Origin: Chitinophaga ginsengisoli
GTDB lineage: Bacteria; Bacteroidota; Bacteroidia; Chitinophagales; Chitinophagaceae
DNA length: 64,000 nucleotides
Assembly (NCBI RefSeq): GCF_003014595.1
Contig: NZ_PYGK01000009.1
Span: 244,482 to 308,481 of the forward strand
Direction: 5' to 3'
Of the stretch, positions 25,872 to 35,147 are shown piece by piece. The translations under genes were made by a program, and so were the position numbers. Each line of letters starts with the position of its first letter. Positions within the stretch are counted from its first letter, which is position 1. The notes under the pieces were generated by a model. The model made no database searches. It was not told the DNA's origin and saw only the letters and a program-made list of their open reading frames with translations.

Positions 25872-28340
25872 TTACAGCTCCGGATCTTCTGATTTGTCCT
25901 TTTTTCCTCCCAATCCGATCTTCACTTTACCATCCTTTCCATCCTTTGCATGCAGATGCAGTACAATTCCTTTCTTACGTCGGCTCTTCTTTTCTTCCTT
26001 ATCAACAATGTCTTCATCCCTTTTCGGGTTGCGCAGTGGTACAGTGATGTACATGTCCGTACCTTTTGTCATGGCGTATACGCCTGATACATCCATATAC
26101 AACGCGCTTGAATTGATCTGCATTGGCGGTACAATGATCTTGTTGCCTTGTAGGGTGAGGGTATTCTGCAGGTTCTCGAAAGTGATATTGCCCAGGTTCC
26201 GTCCGCGGAATATCAGATCGCCGATATCTTCCAGCGGCGCAAAATGGATCAGGGCTCCATTCCGCAGATCAAAGGCCAGGGTACCATATATCGACTGTGG
26301 CGCCATCTTCCCGTTGTCTTTTACATTACCGCTGACATTTGCCGTGGCGGAAAAAATCCCCTTAAGGTTCTTCGCCTGCAGCGATTGCATGCCAAAATTA
26401 TCAAACGCATGAAATAGCTGATCGATCTGTACGTCCCTGATACCTGCATTGATCTTAAAACGGTTGTTAACCCCATCCTGCGTGATAGTACCCTTCATAT
26501 TGATATTGCCCCCTGCATGCGCGAATGACATCTGCTGCAGGTAAATATCCGATTCCTTCAGTGAAAGGTCTGCCCTTACCTGCTGTGCCATAAAGTTGCC
26601 ATAGGTCAGTTTATCAAGCAATACGGATATACTGATATTACAGCTGTTTAGCATCACATCCAGCTGACTGGCAATCCTGCTTATCTTCCGGCGATTGGCA
26701 ATGGCTCTGGCACGTTTTCCCTGTTGCCGCTTTCCAAGGAATGACCGGAACTCATCAAGATCTATACCAGTACTTCGCACTTTCCAATCCAGCGCCAGTT
26801 TTTCTGGTGCGGAAAAGTATAATCGCGTAATGTTCTTTACACTCCCTTCCATTTGCAAATTACTTTTCCGCGTGCGGATGGTGATATCCTGTAGTGAAAG
26901 ATCCTGTCCATTGAAATCCAATAAGGCATTACAGTCGCTGAATGCCAGATTGCGCGGGAGATACTCCATCATCCCTCCTTTTAACGCGACTGTCCCTTTC
27001 AGATAAGGCACTATCGTATCCCCGGCAATTATTCCGCCCTTATAATATAAGGCTGCTACCGCCGTTCCGCCTGTAAACCGGAATACACCATCATCTCCCT
27101 GTGCCTCGTTCAGGTCTGTAAGGGCGAAATCCGACCGGAAATAGCCCATTAAGGTGGGATGCTTCAGATTCGTGATCCGGACGGTATCAGCAGATACCGG
27201 GATGCTATACAGCTTTGCTTTGAGACCGTAAATACTGATGATGGAGTTTTCATCTATTCTCGGTTCACCCGGCACCCATTCGTTCGAAAAACTGCCCGCA
27301 AAGCTGCATTCCTGCAATTCCATGCCTTTGGTGGTAACAATATTGTCCGCCGTTTTCCAGGTAACATACACCGACGGCTTATCTCCCGGCTGCATATGCC
27401 CGTTAATCTTAGCTTCGGCATCTATAGGCTGCTCTATTTTGATGCTATCCAGTTTGGATGATATCCTGGGCGTTAACAGGGATGCCGCCAGGTGCAGTGG
27501 GATCTTGTCGGCCAGGATATGTAATGTAAAAGGTCGCGGCTGTGCGCCGAAAGAAAATGAAGCACCCACTGAAATGCTTTGTCCGGCTATACGCAAGGCC
27601 TGCTGCGGAATATCCAGTGTTTTCCGAATCCGGTTATAATGGATCTCCAGGTCCATCTGTACAGGCTTCTCCTTCAGGTAACTGCCCTTTTCTGTATTGA
27701 ACGCCAGGCTAAGTACTCTCAGGGAAGTATTCAGATTACAAACCCAACCAGAATCATTATTCCGCAGATTACCTTTCAGACTGCCAATATCGAAACTGAA
27801 CAATTTATGCTTCTGCTGGTTCTCTACTATAAAATGGATGTCCGACAGTTGCAGGCGGGTAATATCAGCGACTCTCCCGGGCCCTTTGCCTTCGCCCCGT
27901 TTCCTGCTATCCCGCTTCAGGATGCTGGTATTGCTGTAACCAGTGCTGTCCGTAAACAGGTAAATGCTGCCTTTTTCAAGGGAGATCTGCCGCACATCCA
28001 GCTGTTTTCTGAGTAAGGAGGAAGTATTTACTTTTACGAAAATACGCGCTACATCCAGCAGCTGATGCTGATGCGTATTCCAGAGACTATCCTTTATAGT
28101 GACTCCCTCCAGGGCCACGGAAACATCTGGAAAACTGCGTACCAGCGAAGGTTCCATGTCTTTTATCACAAGTGTTCCTCCATGCAGCCTGTCGTTTAGC
28201 TTATCACTGATCTGTTGCAGGATGTCAGCCTTATGCTGACGGATGTACAAAGCAAGCCCCAGCCATAACAGTATAAGCGTACCGAGGAGGCTACCAAAAA
28301 CAATCAGGGTTATACGAAGCCATTTCTGCATAAGGGGCAT
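25872..28340 (-). CDS. AsmA family protein
   Basis: An 822-residue inner-membrane anchored protein: one N-terminal transmembrane helix (about 8-32) and a long beta-rich periplasmic part. The start (HKADILQQISDKLNDRLHGG, VIKDMEPSLVRSFPDVSVAL) and the end (FAPLEDIGDLIFRGRNLG, then the VSGVYAMTKGTDMYITVPL segment) match AsmA/AsmA-like C-terminal domains. Such bridge-like proteins are thought to move phospholipid or affect outer-membrane assembly. The C-terminus is a highly charged Lys/Glu/Asp tail. Confidence 0.87.
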   Translation of the reverse strand: MPLMQKWLRITLIVFGSLLGTLILLWLGLALYIRQHKADILQQISDKLNDRLHGGTLVIKDMEPSLVRSFPDVSVALEGVTIKDSLWNTHQHQLLDVARIFVKVNTSSLLRKQLDVRQISLEKGSIYLFTDSTGYSNTSILKRDSRKRGEGKGPGRVADITRLQLSDIHFIVENQQKHKLFSFDIGSLKGNLRNNDSGWVCNLNTSLRVLSLAFNTEKGSYLKEKPVQMDLEIHYNRIRKTLDIPQQALRIAGQSISVGASFSFGAQPRPFTLHILADKIPLHLAASLLTPRISSKLDSIKIEQPIDAEAKINGHMQPGDKPSVYVTWKTADNIVTTKGMELQECSFAGSFSNEWVPGEPRIDENSIISIYGLKAKLYSIPVSADTVRITNLKHPTLMGYFRSDFALTDLNEAQGDDGVFRFTGGTAVAALYYKGGIIAGDTIVPYLKGTVALKGGMMEYLPRNLAFSDCNALLDFNGQDLSLQDITIRTRKSNLQMEGSVKNITRLYFSAPEKLALDWKVRSTGIDLDEFRSFLGKRQQGKRARAIANRRKISRIASQLDVMLNSCNISISVLLDKLTYGNFMAQQVRADLSLKESDIYLQQMSFAHAGGNINMKGTITQDGVNNRFKINAGIRDVQIDQLFHAFDNFGMQSLQAKNLKGIFSATANVSGNVKDNGKMAPQSIYGTLAFDLRNGALIHFAPLEDIGDLIFRGRNLGNITFENLQNTLTLQGNKIIVPPMQINSSALYMDVSGVYAMTKGTDMYITVPLRNPKRDEDIVDKEEKKSRRKKGIVLHLHAKDGKDGKVKIGLGGKKDKSEDPEL

Positions 28341-28433
28341 GTACGTGAAATGATGAGGTTTTGGTTTTAATTAACACAAAATGTGCCGCAGTTGCCCTTG
28401 TTGGAATGGCTTTTGTATTTCAATGAATCACTT

Positions 28434-30215
28434 ATGGAAAAACATACGTATAAGACGGGCATCATTGGCAACTGTGCATACCTGGCACATGTCAATCAGA
28501 ATACGAACATTGACTGGCTTTGCTGGCCACGGATGGACAGCTCCTTTATCTTTGGCAGTATGCTGGACGCGGGTAAGGGTGGTGAGTTTTCCATTCTTCC
28601 TTCCGGGGAATATACATCAAAGCAGTACTACCTGGAGAATACCAATATCCTGTGCACCGAAATTACCAGTGAAAGCGGCAGATACCGGATTACGGATTTT
28701 GCACCCCGCTTTTACCAGTATGAGCGGTACTTCAAACCATTGATGCTGATCCGCAAGGTAGAGCCCCTGGAAGGCAACCCGCGCATCAGGGTGAAATGCC
28801 AGCCGGTGTGTGATTATGGTAGCGGCTTTCTGAAAGCCCAGCGGGGCAGCAATCATATAGAGTTCCTGGGATGTGAGGACAGCCTTCGGCTTACCACGAA
28901 TATTCCTATCAGCTACCTTTTTGAAGAAGAACACTTTGTGCTCAATGAAGATAAATACCTGTTGCTGAGTTACGGTAGCCCCCTGGAGGCGGCCCTCAAT
29001 GCAACGGCAGAAAGTTTCCTCCGGGAAACGACCATCTACTGGCGAACATGGATCAAACATTCCAACATCGCCAACTTCTACCAGCCTGCAGTGATCCGTT
29101 CGGCCCTCACCCTGAAGATCCACCAGTACGAAGATACCGGCGCCATCATCGCCGCCAGTACTACCAGCCTGCCCGAATATCCCGGCAGCGGCCGTAACTG
29201 GGACTATCGCTACTGCTGGTTAAGGGATACTTATTATGTGATCACCGCACTGAACCATATCGGCCATTTTGAGGAAATGGAAAAGTATTTCAATTATGTG
29301 GCGGATATCTCATTTTCCGGCGATTACCGTTATCAGCCTTTATACGGCATTACAGGCAAGAAGAACCTGGTAGAACAGATCTTACCGCACCTGGACGGAT
29401 ACCTCGGGAATCAGCCTGTGCGTATCGGCAATCAGGCGTATGAACATATTCAGAACGATATCTACGGACAGGTACTCATCTCCATGTTACCCTTGTACAC
29501 CGATCACCGCTTTATATTCTCCGAACGTAAGGACTCAACCTGGTGGATAGAATACCTGCTAAGCAAAATCGAACATACGATCGATGAGAAAGATGCAGGT
29601 ATATGGGAGTTCCGCAACTTCGCCAACATTCACTGTTATAGTAATCTCTTCCAGTGGGCAGGCTGCTCTGCTGCGGAGAAAATGGCCCGTACCATCGGCA
29701 ACGAACAACTGGCTGAAAAAGCAGTGTCTCTGAAGAATCGTGCGGCTGCTCATATAGAAAGCTGCTACGATCCCGTAAGGAAAGTGTACACCAATGCGGC
29801 TGGTAGCCAACACCTGGATGCCAGTACCCTGCAGCTGATCCTCATGAACTACCTCGATCCTGCATCTGAGAAGGCCAGAGACCATCTTGCGGCGCTTGAA
29901 AAAGAACTGAAAACACCGCAGGGACTTTTCTACCGTTATCTGCATTCCGATGATTTCGGTAAGCCTAAAACCACCTTCCTCGTCTGCGCTTTCTGGTATG
30001 TTGAAGCATTGGCCTGTGTAGGACGCGTGGATGAAGCCATCCATGAGTTCCGGAACCTCTTGCAATATGCCAATCACCTGCTCTTATTCAGTGAGGATGT
30101 GGATGCAGAGAATGGCAGTCAGTGGGGGAATTTTCCGCAGGCGTACAGTCATGTGGGATTGATGAATGCGGCTTATAGAATAGCCATGAAACTGGATGTA
30201 CCGATATTCATTTAA
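28434..30215 (+). CDS. Glycoside hydrolase family 15 protein (glucoamylase/trehalase-type)
   Basis: A 593-residue cytoplasmic protein with an N-terminal beta-sandwich (GIIGNCAYLAHVN, then DWLCWPRMDSSFIFG) and a C-terminal (alpha/alpha)6 barrel containing GRNWDYRYCWLRDTYYV, the family block that carries the substrate-binding residues. The frame opens at GTG 28383, but ATG 28434 fits the family start and I use it. It is convergent with the fused trehalose synthesis gene, and bacterial GH15 members of this type include trehalases, so trehalose breakdown is a reasonable guess; glucan hydrolysis is the alternative. Confidence 0.88.
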   Translation: MEKHTYKTGIIGNCAYLAHVNQNTNIDWLCWPRMDSSFIFGSMLDAGKGGEFSILPSGEYTSKQYYLENTNILCTEITSESGRYRITDFAPRFYQYERYFKPLMLIRKVEPLEGNPRIRVKCQPVCDYGSGFLKAQRGSNHIEFLGCEDSLRLTTNIPISYLFEEEHFVLNEDKYLLLSYGSPLEAALNATAESFLRETTIYWRTWIKHSNIANFYQPAVIRSALTLKIHQYEDTGAIIAASTTSLPEYPGSGRNWDYRYCWLRDTYYVITALNHIGHFEEMEKYFNYVADISFSGDYRYQPLYGITGKKNLVEQILPHLDGYLGNQPVRIGNQAYEHIQNDIYGQVLISMLPLYTDHRFIFSERKDSTWWIEYLLSKIEHTIDEKDAGIWEFRNFANIHCYSNLFQWAGCSAAEKMARTIGNEQLAEKAVSLKNRAAAHIESCYDPVRKVYTNAAGSQHLDASTLQLILMNYLDPASEKARDHLAALEKELKTPQGLFYRYLHSDDFGKPKTTFLVCAFWYVEALACVGRVDEAIHEFRNLLQYANHLLLFSEDVDAENGSQWGNFPQAYSHVGLMNAAYRIAMKLDVPIFI

Positions 30216-30240
30216 ACAAACCAATAATCAATAGAACAGG

Positions 30241-30291
30241 TATATAAAAGGAAGGCTGCCCATTGTTATCAGGCAGCCGTCCTTTTATATA
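30241..30291. terminator. Bidirectional terminator between GH15 and otsAB
   Basis: Almost perfect 20-bp inverted repeat, TATATAAAAGGAAGGCTGCC against GGCAGCCGTCCTTTTATATA, 11-base loop, in the middle of the convergent gap. Confidence 0.88.
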
Positions 30292-30305
30292 CAACAATAA
30301 AACTA

Positions 30306-32477
30306 CTACGATACAAGTGTTCTTAAAAACGCCCTTACTTCCTGGTGATTCCTCAGGTAATACCTTGCAGCAGATACCTGGCTGCCCACCTTTATGGTGA
30401 CCGCTTCAGCAGGTAATATTTTAAAGATATCTTCATCGGTATAATCATCCCCTATCGCCAGCATAAAGTCAAACTCTCGGTCCTGCTGCCAGGACAAAGC
30501 TGCTTTCCCTTTATTGATCTCGATGTTTTTGATCTCAATGACCTTGTCGCCCGGCAGGATCTGTAAGCCGATATCATTGGTAAAATAACGAAGGGTATTC
30601 ATCAGTTCATTGGCACGCAATTCACCTAAACCTGTTTCCACTTTACGGTAATGCCACACCAGCGAATAACTCTTTTCTTCTATAAAAGACCCCGGTGTAC
30701 GGTCCATATAGGTATCAAGTATAGGCAGAATATCCTGCTTCCATTGAGCAGTCAGTCCGGGTAACATCATCCAGTCCTCACCATATTTTTTTGTCCACGC
30801 GCCATGTTCTGCAATGAGATCCAGCGGAAGATGTCCCAGCCATTCTTCCAGCGTTTCATGCTTACGGCCGCTGATCATTACAACATGATTCTTCGGATCA
30901 TCTGAAAGCGTTTTAAGCAGGTGATAAAGGTCCTGGTCAGGCGACGCAAGATCAATGTTGGCCTGGAAGCCTACTAGTGTACCGTCATAATCCAGGAAGA
31001 TAGCCCGCTTGGTAGATCGTTTATAGGCATTCCTGACGGTCGACTGCATATCGAGGCTCATACGGCGTGCCAGCATCGATTGCTGATATTGCTTGACCTC
31101 CTGCAGGCGGTCCATGAACAGCTTCACCCAGTGGGCGATATTGAATTTCGCTACGACCTGCCGCATTTGCTTCATACGGCGTTGTTGTTCTTTCTCCGGC
31201 ATATTCAGCGCTTCATGTAAGGCCCTGGCAATGGCGCCGATATTATTTGGATTCACGATCAGGGCATCTATCAGTTCTTTGGAAGCACCGGCCATCTCAC
31301 TTAATATCAGTACACCGTCATTGTTTTTGCGACTGGCCACATATTCTTTACTCACGAGATTCATACCATCCCGCATAGGCGTAACCAATCCAACATCAGC
31401 AAAATTATACAGCGCAGCCAATACTTCTACAGGAAATGAACGATAGAAATAATTGATCGGATGCCAGTTGATCGTACGGAAACGGGCATTGATACCTCCA
31501 GCCAACATATCTATCGCGTCTCTCAGTTCTTTGTATTGCGGAACCGTATCTCTTGAAGGAACAACGATCATGTACAATATCACCTTCTCAACATATTCGG
31601 GATATAACTGCAAGAATAATTCAAAGGCCTGTAATCGCTGGATGATACCTTTACTATAATCCAGTCTGTCGATTGACAGCACCATATGTGTATGCTGAAA
31701 ACTTTCCTTCAGACTTTCCATCTGCCGCTTTACCTCCGGATCATCAGAGAGCTGTTCAAACTTCTCATTATCGATACCCATAGGAAATGTCTCCGCAATC
31801 ACTGCACGGTCATTCACCATTACAACGTTGGCAGACGCATTCACCGGTAACAAACGGGTAACGGCGTTAAGGAAATGATGGCTGTCGTCGAAAGTATGAA
31901 AGCCCAGCAAGTCAGCACCCAGCATGCCTTCCAATAGTTCGCAGCGCCATGGTATAAGACGGAAAAGCTCATAAGAAGGAAAAGGAATATGCTGAAAATA
32001 ACCAATAGCAACATCCGGCGCTTCGGAACGGATCATGCCCGGTAATAACAACAGCTGATAGTCATGAATCCAGATAATATCCCCCGGTTCTGCCACCTGC
32101 AGTACAATATCCCTGAATTTACTATTTACCTGATAATAAAAATCCCAGTACACCTGTTCATAACGGGCATAAACGGACATATAGTGGAAAACAGGCCACA
32201 GTATCTCATTTGAAAATCCCTCATAATAGTTATTGATTTCTTCCTGTGTCAGGTATACAGGTAAAAGATTCAGGGCTTTCAGTTGTTCCCTGATCTGTGG
32301 TTGTGCCTCCTCACTCACATCAATGCCCGGCCATCCTATCCAGATATTGTAGCCTTGCCTGTAAATGGATCCCAAGCCTGTAGCAAGACCGCCTTCACTC
32401 GGATTCAGCACATATTCTCCATCTTTTTCAGTGATCTTTACCGGTAGCCTGTTAGATACAATAATGGTTTTACTCAT
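30306..32477 (-). CDS. Fused trehalose-6-phosphate synthase / phosphatase
   Basis: A 723-residue fusion. Residues 1 to about 480 are a GT20 trehalose-6-phosphate synthase (VSNRLPVKI, GGLATGLGS, IWIGWPG, WIHDYQLLLLPGM, RLDYSKGI, PMRDGMNLVSKEY). Residues from about 490 are a HAD trehalose phosphatase (FLDYDGTLVGF, MISGRK, GDDYTDEDIF). The two activities together make trehalose from UDP-glucose and glucose 6-phosphate. Both catalytic halves look intact. The start MSKTIIVSNRLP is the usual one. It faces the GH15 gene across a shared terminator. Confidence 0.95.
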   Translation of the reverse strand: MSKTIIVSNRLPVKITEKDGEYVLNPSEGGLATGLGSIYRQGYNIWIGWPGIDVSEEAQPQIREQLKALNLLPVYLTQEEINNYYEGFSNEILWPVFHYMSVYARYEQVYWDFYYQVNSKFRDIVLQVAEPGDIIWIHDYQLLLLPGMIRSEAPDVAIGYFQHIPFPSYELFRLIPWRCELLEGMLGADLLGFHTFDDSHHFLNAVTRLLPVNASANVVMVNDRAVIAETFPMGIDNEKFEQLSDDPEVKRQMESLKESFQHTHMVLSIDRLDYSKGIIQRLQAFELFLQLYPEYVEKVILYMIVVPSRDTVPQYKELRDAIDMLAGGINARFRTINWHPINYFYRSFPVEVLAALYNFADVGLVTPMRDGMNLVSKEYVASRKNNDGVLILSEMAGASKELIDALIVNPNNIGAIARALHEALNMPEKEQQRRMKQMRQVVAKFNIAHWVKLFMDRLQEVKQYQQSMLARRMSLDMQSTVRNAYKRSTKRAIFLDYDGTLVGFQANIDLASPDQDLYHLLKTLSDDPKNHVVMISGRKHETLEEWLGHLPLDLIAEHGAWTKKYGEDWMMLPGLTAQWKQDILPILDTYMDRTPGSFIEEKSYSLVWHYRKVETGLGELRANELMNTLRYFTNDIGLQILPGDKVIEIKNIEINKGKAALSWQQDREFDFMLAIGDDYTDEDIFKILPAEAVTIKVGSQVSAARYYLRNHQEVRAFLRTLVS

Positions 32478-32696
32478 AATACAGTTATTAAGTCAAAAAA
32501 TCTATGCTAATATCAATGCCGCTCCTGTGATACGGAGAGCCTTTAACAAAAAACGCACCTGAAATAGATACGGGAGACAAGCGTAGCCTGCTTTTACGGA
32601 ATACAATGGATTGTTGTGCCAATGGCAAGAAGGCCAAGATACGGAAATTTATGGTATCTGTTTTGGAACAAACTCGTACATTCATATTCGCACCGA
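32478..32696. other. Upstream part of the otsAB / aldo-keto reductase gap
   Basis: This 219-base stretch and the 168-base repeat after it fill the 418-base divergent gap. I see no convincing reading frame or strong promoter match in it. Promoters for both flanking genes must lie in this gap. Confidence 0.4.
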
Positions 32697-32864
32697 TAGG
32701 ACTCCGGTAGGAGTCCCATTGTTTGTAGCGCGGGGTGATAACCCCGGGGAACACGTTGTTTGTTGCGCGGCGTTCGTACCCCCGGGACCGGGTTCATTTA
32801 CGTCAATCGTCCCGTGGACGGGACGTGCGCCGCGTGTTTGTAGCGCGGGATGATAACCCGCAAC
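32697..32864. repeat. Cluster of GCGCTACAA-family palindromes
   Basis: Several short palindromes in a row: AGGACTCCGGTAGGAGTCC, GTTTGTAGCGCGGGGT followed by GATAACCCCGGGG, a GTTTGTTGCGCGG variant, CCCCGGGACCGGG, CGTCCCGTGGACGGGACG, and a second GTTTGTAGCGCGGG with GATAACCCG. These are reverse-complement relatives of the units at 20954 and 63786, and the GACTCCGGTAGGAG unit recurs near 63882. Apparent frames across it are artefacts of the repeats. Confidence 0.75.
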
Positions 32865-32895
32865 CACATATAAACGAAATAAAAAATCAACGTAA

Positions 32896-33846
32896 ATGGA
32901 AAAAAGACAATTAGGCAGATCAGCATTACAAATAGCACCTTTGGTTTTTGGCGGAAATGTATTTGGCTGGACAGCAGACGAAGCCACCTCTTTTTCATTG
33001 CTGGATGCATTCGTGAGTGCAGGATTCAATACGATAGACACTGCAGATTCTTATTCTCATTGGGTGCCCGGCCATAGCGGCGGCGAATCTGAAGCGATCA
33101 TCGGCAAGTGGTTAAAGAAAAGCGGCAAACGTGATCAGGTGATCATCGCCACAAAAGTAGGTGGTGGTAAAGTAAGAGACCTTTCACCTGCTTACATTGA
33201 AAAGACCGTAGAAGAATCTCTCCGCAGATTGCAAACAGACTATATAGATCTCTATCAATCACATTACGATGATCCCAATACACCTGTAGATGACACCTTA
33301 GCCACCTACGACAAACTGGTAAAAGCAGGAAAAGTAAGAGTGATCGGTGCATCCAACTTCAGTCCTGAAAGACTGTTGCAATCGTTGGAATCCAGTGAAG
33401 AAAACGGTTTCCCCAGGTATGAGTCTTTACAGCCATTATACAACTTATACGATCGTCAGAAATTCGAAAGAGAATATCTGCCTATCACACAACAATATCA
33501 ACTAGGTGTGATCAGTTATTATTCGTTAGCCAGCGGTTTCCTCAGCGGAAAATACAGAAGTAAGGAAGATGCTGCAAAAAGCGCCAGAGGAGAGAAAGCC
33601 ATCAGCTATCTCGATGAGCGCGGACAATCCATTCTCGAAACACTCGACGAAGTGGCCGCAGATTTCAAAACGACTCCTGCCAGTGTCGCTATCGCATGGC
33701 TGGTACAACGTCCTGATATTACCGCGCCTATTGTGAGTGCGACCAATACAAAACAATTGGAAGATCTTGTGAAAGCAACACAATTGGGATTAGACGCAGG
33801 GGCAATAGAGAAATTGAATATTGCGAGCGATTATGTTGACGATTGA
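32896..33846 (+). CDS. Aldo/keto reductase
   Basis: A 316-residue NADP-dependent aldo/keto reductase. The N-terminus MEKRQLGRSALQIAPLVFGGNVFGW, the catalytic DTADSYS (Asp and Tyr), the lysine in IIATKVGG and the QSHYDDPNTP segment match the large YajO/Tas-like group. The cofactor end (IVSATNTKQLEDL) is complete. Substrate not predictable. It is flanked on both sides by repeat elements. Confidence 0.9.
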   Translation: MEKRQLGRSALQIAPLVFGGNVFGWTADEATSFSLLDAFVSAGFNTIDTADSYSHWVPGHSGGESEAIIGKWLKKSGKRDQVIIATKVGGGKVRDLSPAYIEKTVEESLRRLQTDYIDLYQSHYDDPNTPVDDTLATYDKLVKAGKVRVIGASNFSPERLLQSLESSEENGFPRYESLQPLYNLYDRQKFEREYLPITQQYQLGVISYYSLASGFLSGKYRSKEDAAKSARGEKAISYLDERGQSILETLDEVAADFKTTPASVAIAWLVQRPDITAPIVSATNTKQLEDLVKATQLGLDAGAIEKLNIASDYVDD

Positions 33847-33882
33847 TCTCTTGAACGGATCACGGTTAAATAATTATGCTAT

Positions 33883-33906
33883 AAAAAAGGGCTCCTAACA
33901 GAGCCC
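33883..33906 (-). terminator. Intrinsic terminator on the minus strand
   Basis: Stem GGGCTC / GAGCCC with loop TGTTAG on the minus strand, followed there by CCTTTTTTAT-like T run. It would end transcripts coming from the CLC/dehydrogenase genes after they have read through repeat copy 3. Confidence 0.7.
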
Positions 33907-33954
33907 ATCAAATAATATCACACTAGAAGTTTACCGCCTTGCTATTTATTAAGA

Positions 33955-34131
33955 GACCGCCGCAGCGTTGGTTCAGATAGAGATTGCGGGCATTAGCCCT
34001 TGAGAGCGCTCATACGCTTGATGGGAGTTCAATAGATATCCCGCCGCCCAACACGCTTGATAAAGCCCCATAGCAAGGACTCGAAAGGGGTACAGCCCGC
34101 GATCCTATCTGAAAACCAACGCCAGAAGGTC
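33955..34131 (+). repeat. Dispersed fold-back element, copy 3 (177 bp)
   Basis: The left arm GCGTTGGTTCAGATAG, AGATTGCGGGC pairs with the right arm GCCCGCGATCCTATCTGAAA, ACCAACGC. Relative to copies 1 and 2 both sides have changed together (GCGGGC/GCCCGC and ATAG/CTAT). The inner GGGCATTAGCCC hairpin and the CATAGCAAGGACTCGAAAGG core are conserved. It lies between convergent genes, 43 bases from the minus-strand stop and before that transcript's terminator. Confidence 0.87.
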
Positions 34132-34173
34132 GGCGCATAAACGCAGGATCGCGCAATAGCAAATTCCTCAAAA

Positions 34174-35124
34174 TTAGCCAATCTTAATCACCGTCTTCCC
34201 CTTCCCCTTCAATTTCCTGCTCGCCTCAATCGCCTCCGGCACCTCCTCCATACTGATCACCATTCCTACCGGCACCTTCAGCGCCCCGCTATCCACCGCA
34301 TCCGCTAATGTATCCAACGACGCCGGCGTGCCCTGTGTCTCAAAATTCCCTCCGGTGATATTCCGCGCCTTCAGTGCCTCTTTATCCGCCACAAACGCTG
34401 TTGTCAGCGCCGCGCCGCCAACCTTCACCAATGACGTCATGGTTTTAAACACTGGCCCGGCACTAACGAGATCTATCAATCCTTCCACACCAGAAGGATA
34501 GTTCGCTTTTATCTCCTTCTCAACAGATACTTTTTTGTAATTGATCGTCTCTTTCGCCCCCAATTTCTTCATCCGCTCCGCACCATCTTCATCGCTGACA
34601 GTAGCGATAACATAGATACCCTGCATATGGGCCAGCTGTACGATGAAAGAGCCTACGCCGCCGGTAGCACCTACCAGCAACAAGGTTTGTTCATGTTTAA
34701 GCCCCAGGCGTTCCAGTAGCTGGAGTGCTGTCATTCCCGCCGTCGGCATAGCTGCCGCTTCCACCAGTGAAATAGTGGTGGGGGCATGAGAGATAGCCGC
34801 CTTTTCAGGCACTACAACATACTCAGCATAGGAACCTTCACCAATAGGTGAATGTATAAATTGTCCGTAGATCTTATCGCCTTGTTTGAAATGGGTAACA
34901 CCTTCTCCAATCGCTTCAACGGTCCCTGCACCATCCACACCAAGCACCATAGGAAAATTGTGCGGCATCTTTCCATCGAGGATGCCATCTATTAATTTCC
35001 AATCAAACGGATTGATACCGGCAGCGGCTACACGTACCAGGATGGTCCCTGGTTTTACCTGCGGTTTAGGTAATTCCATTACCTGGGGAATGCCCTTAAA
35101 CTGGGGAACGGCTACAGCCTTCAT
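34174..35124 (-). CDS. NADP-dependent zinc-independent alcohol dehydrogenase-like (quinone oxidoreductase family)
   Basis: A 316-residue medium-chain dehydrogenase/reductase. The N-terminal GroES-like domain holds GINPFDWKLIDG and VLGVDGAGTVEAIGEGV, and the Rossmann domain starts at VGATGGVGSFIVQLA. Structural zinc cysteines are missing, so it belongs to the quinone-reductase-like branch. It starts 23 bases after the CLC antiporter stop and is likely transcribed from the same fluoride-controlled promoter. Substrate unknown. Confidence 0.85.
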   Translation of the reverse strand: MKAVAVPQFKGIPQVMELPKPQVKPGTILVRVAAAGINPFDWKLIDGILDGKMPHNFPMVLGVDGAGTVEAIGEGVTHFKQGDKIYGQFIHSPIGEGSYAEYVVVPEKAAISHAPTTISLVEAAAMPTAGMTALQLLERLGLKHEQTLLLVGATGGVGSFIVQLAHMQGIYVIATVSDEDGAERMKKLGAKETINYKKVSVEKEIKANYPSGVEGLIDLVSAGPVFKTMTSLVKVGGAALTTAFVADKEALKARNITGGNFETQGTPASLDTLADAVDSGALKVPVGMVISMEEVPEAIEASRKLKGKGKTVIKIG

Positions 35125-35147
35125 AATTTTTAATTCAAATTGTCTGG

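Noticed and set aside
32488..33041. Overlapping minus-strand frames across the 32.7 kb repeats
   Set aside because: They follow the palindromic repeats (PRYKQ, RATN patterns recurring) and have no domain or start signal.
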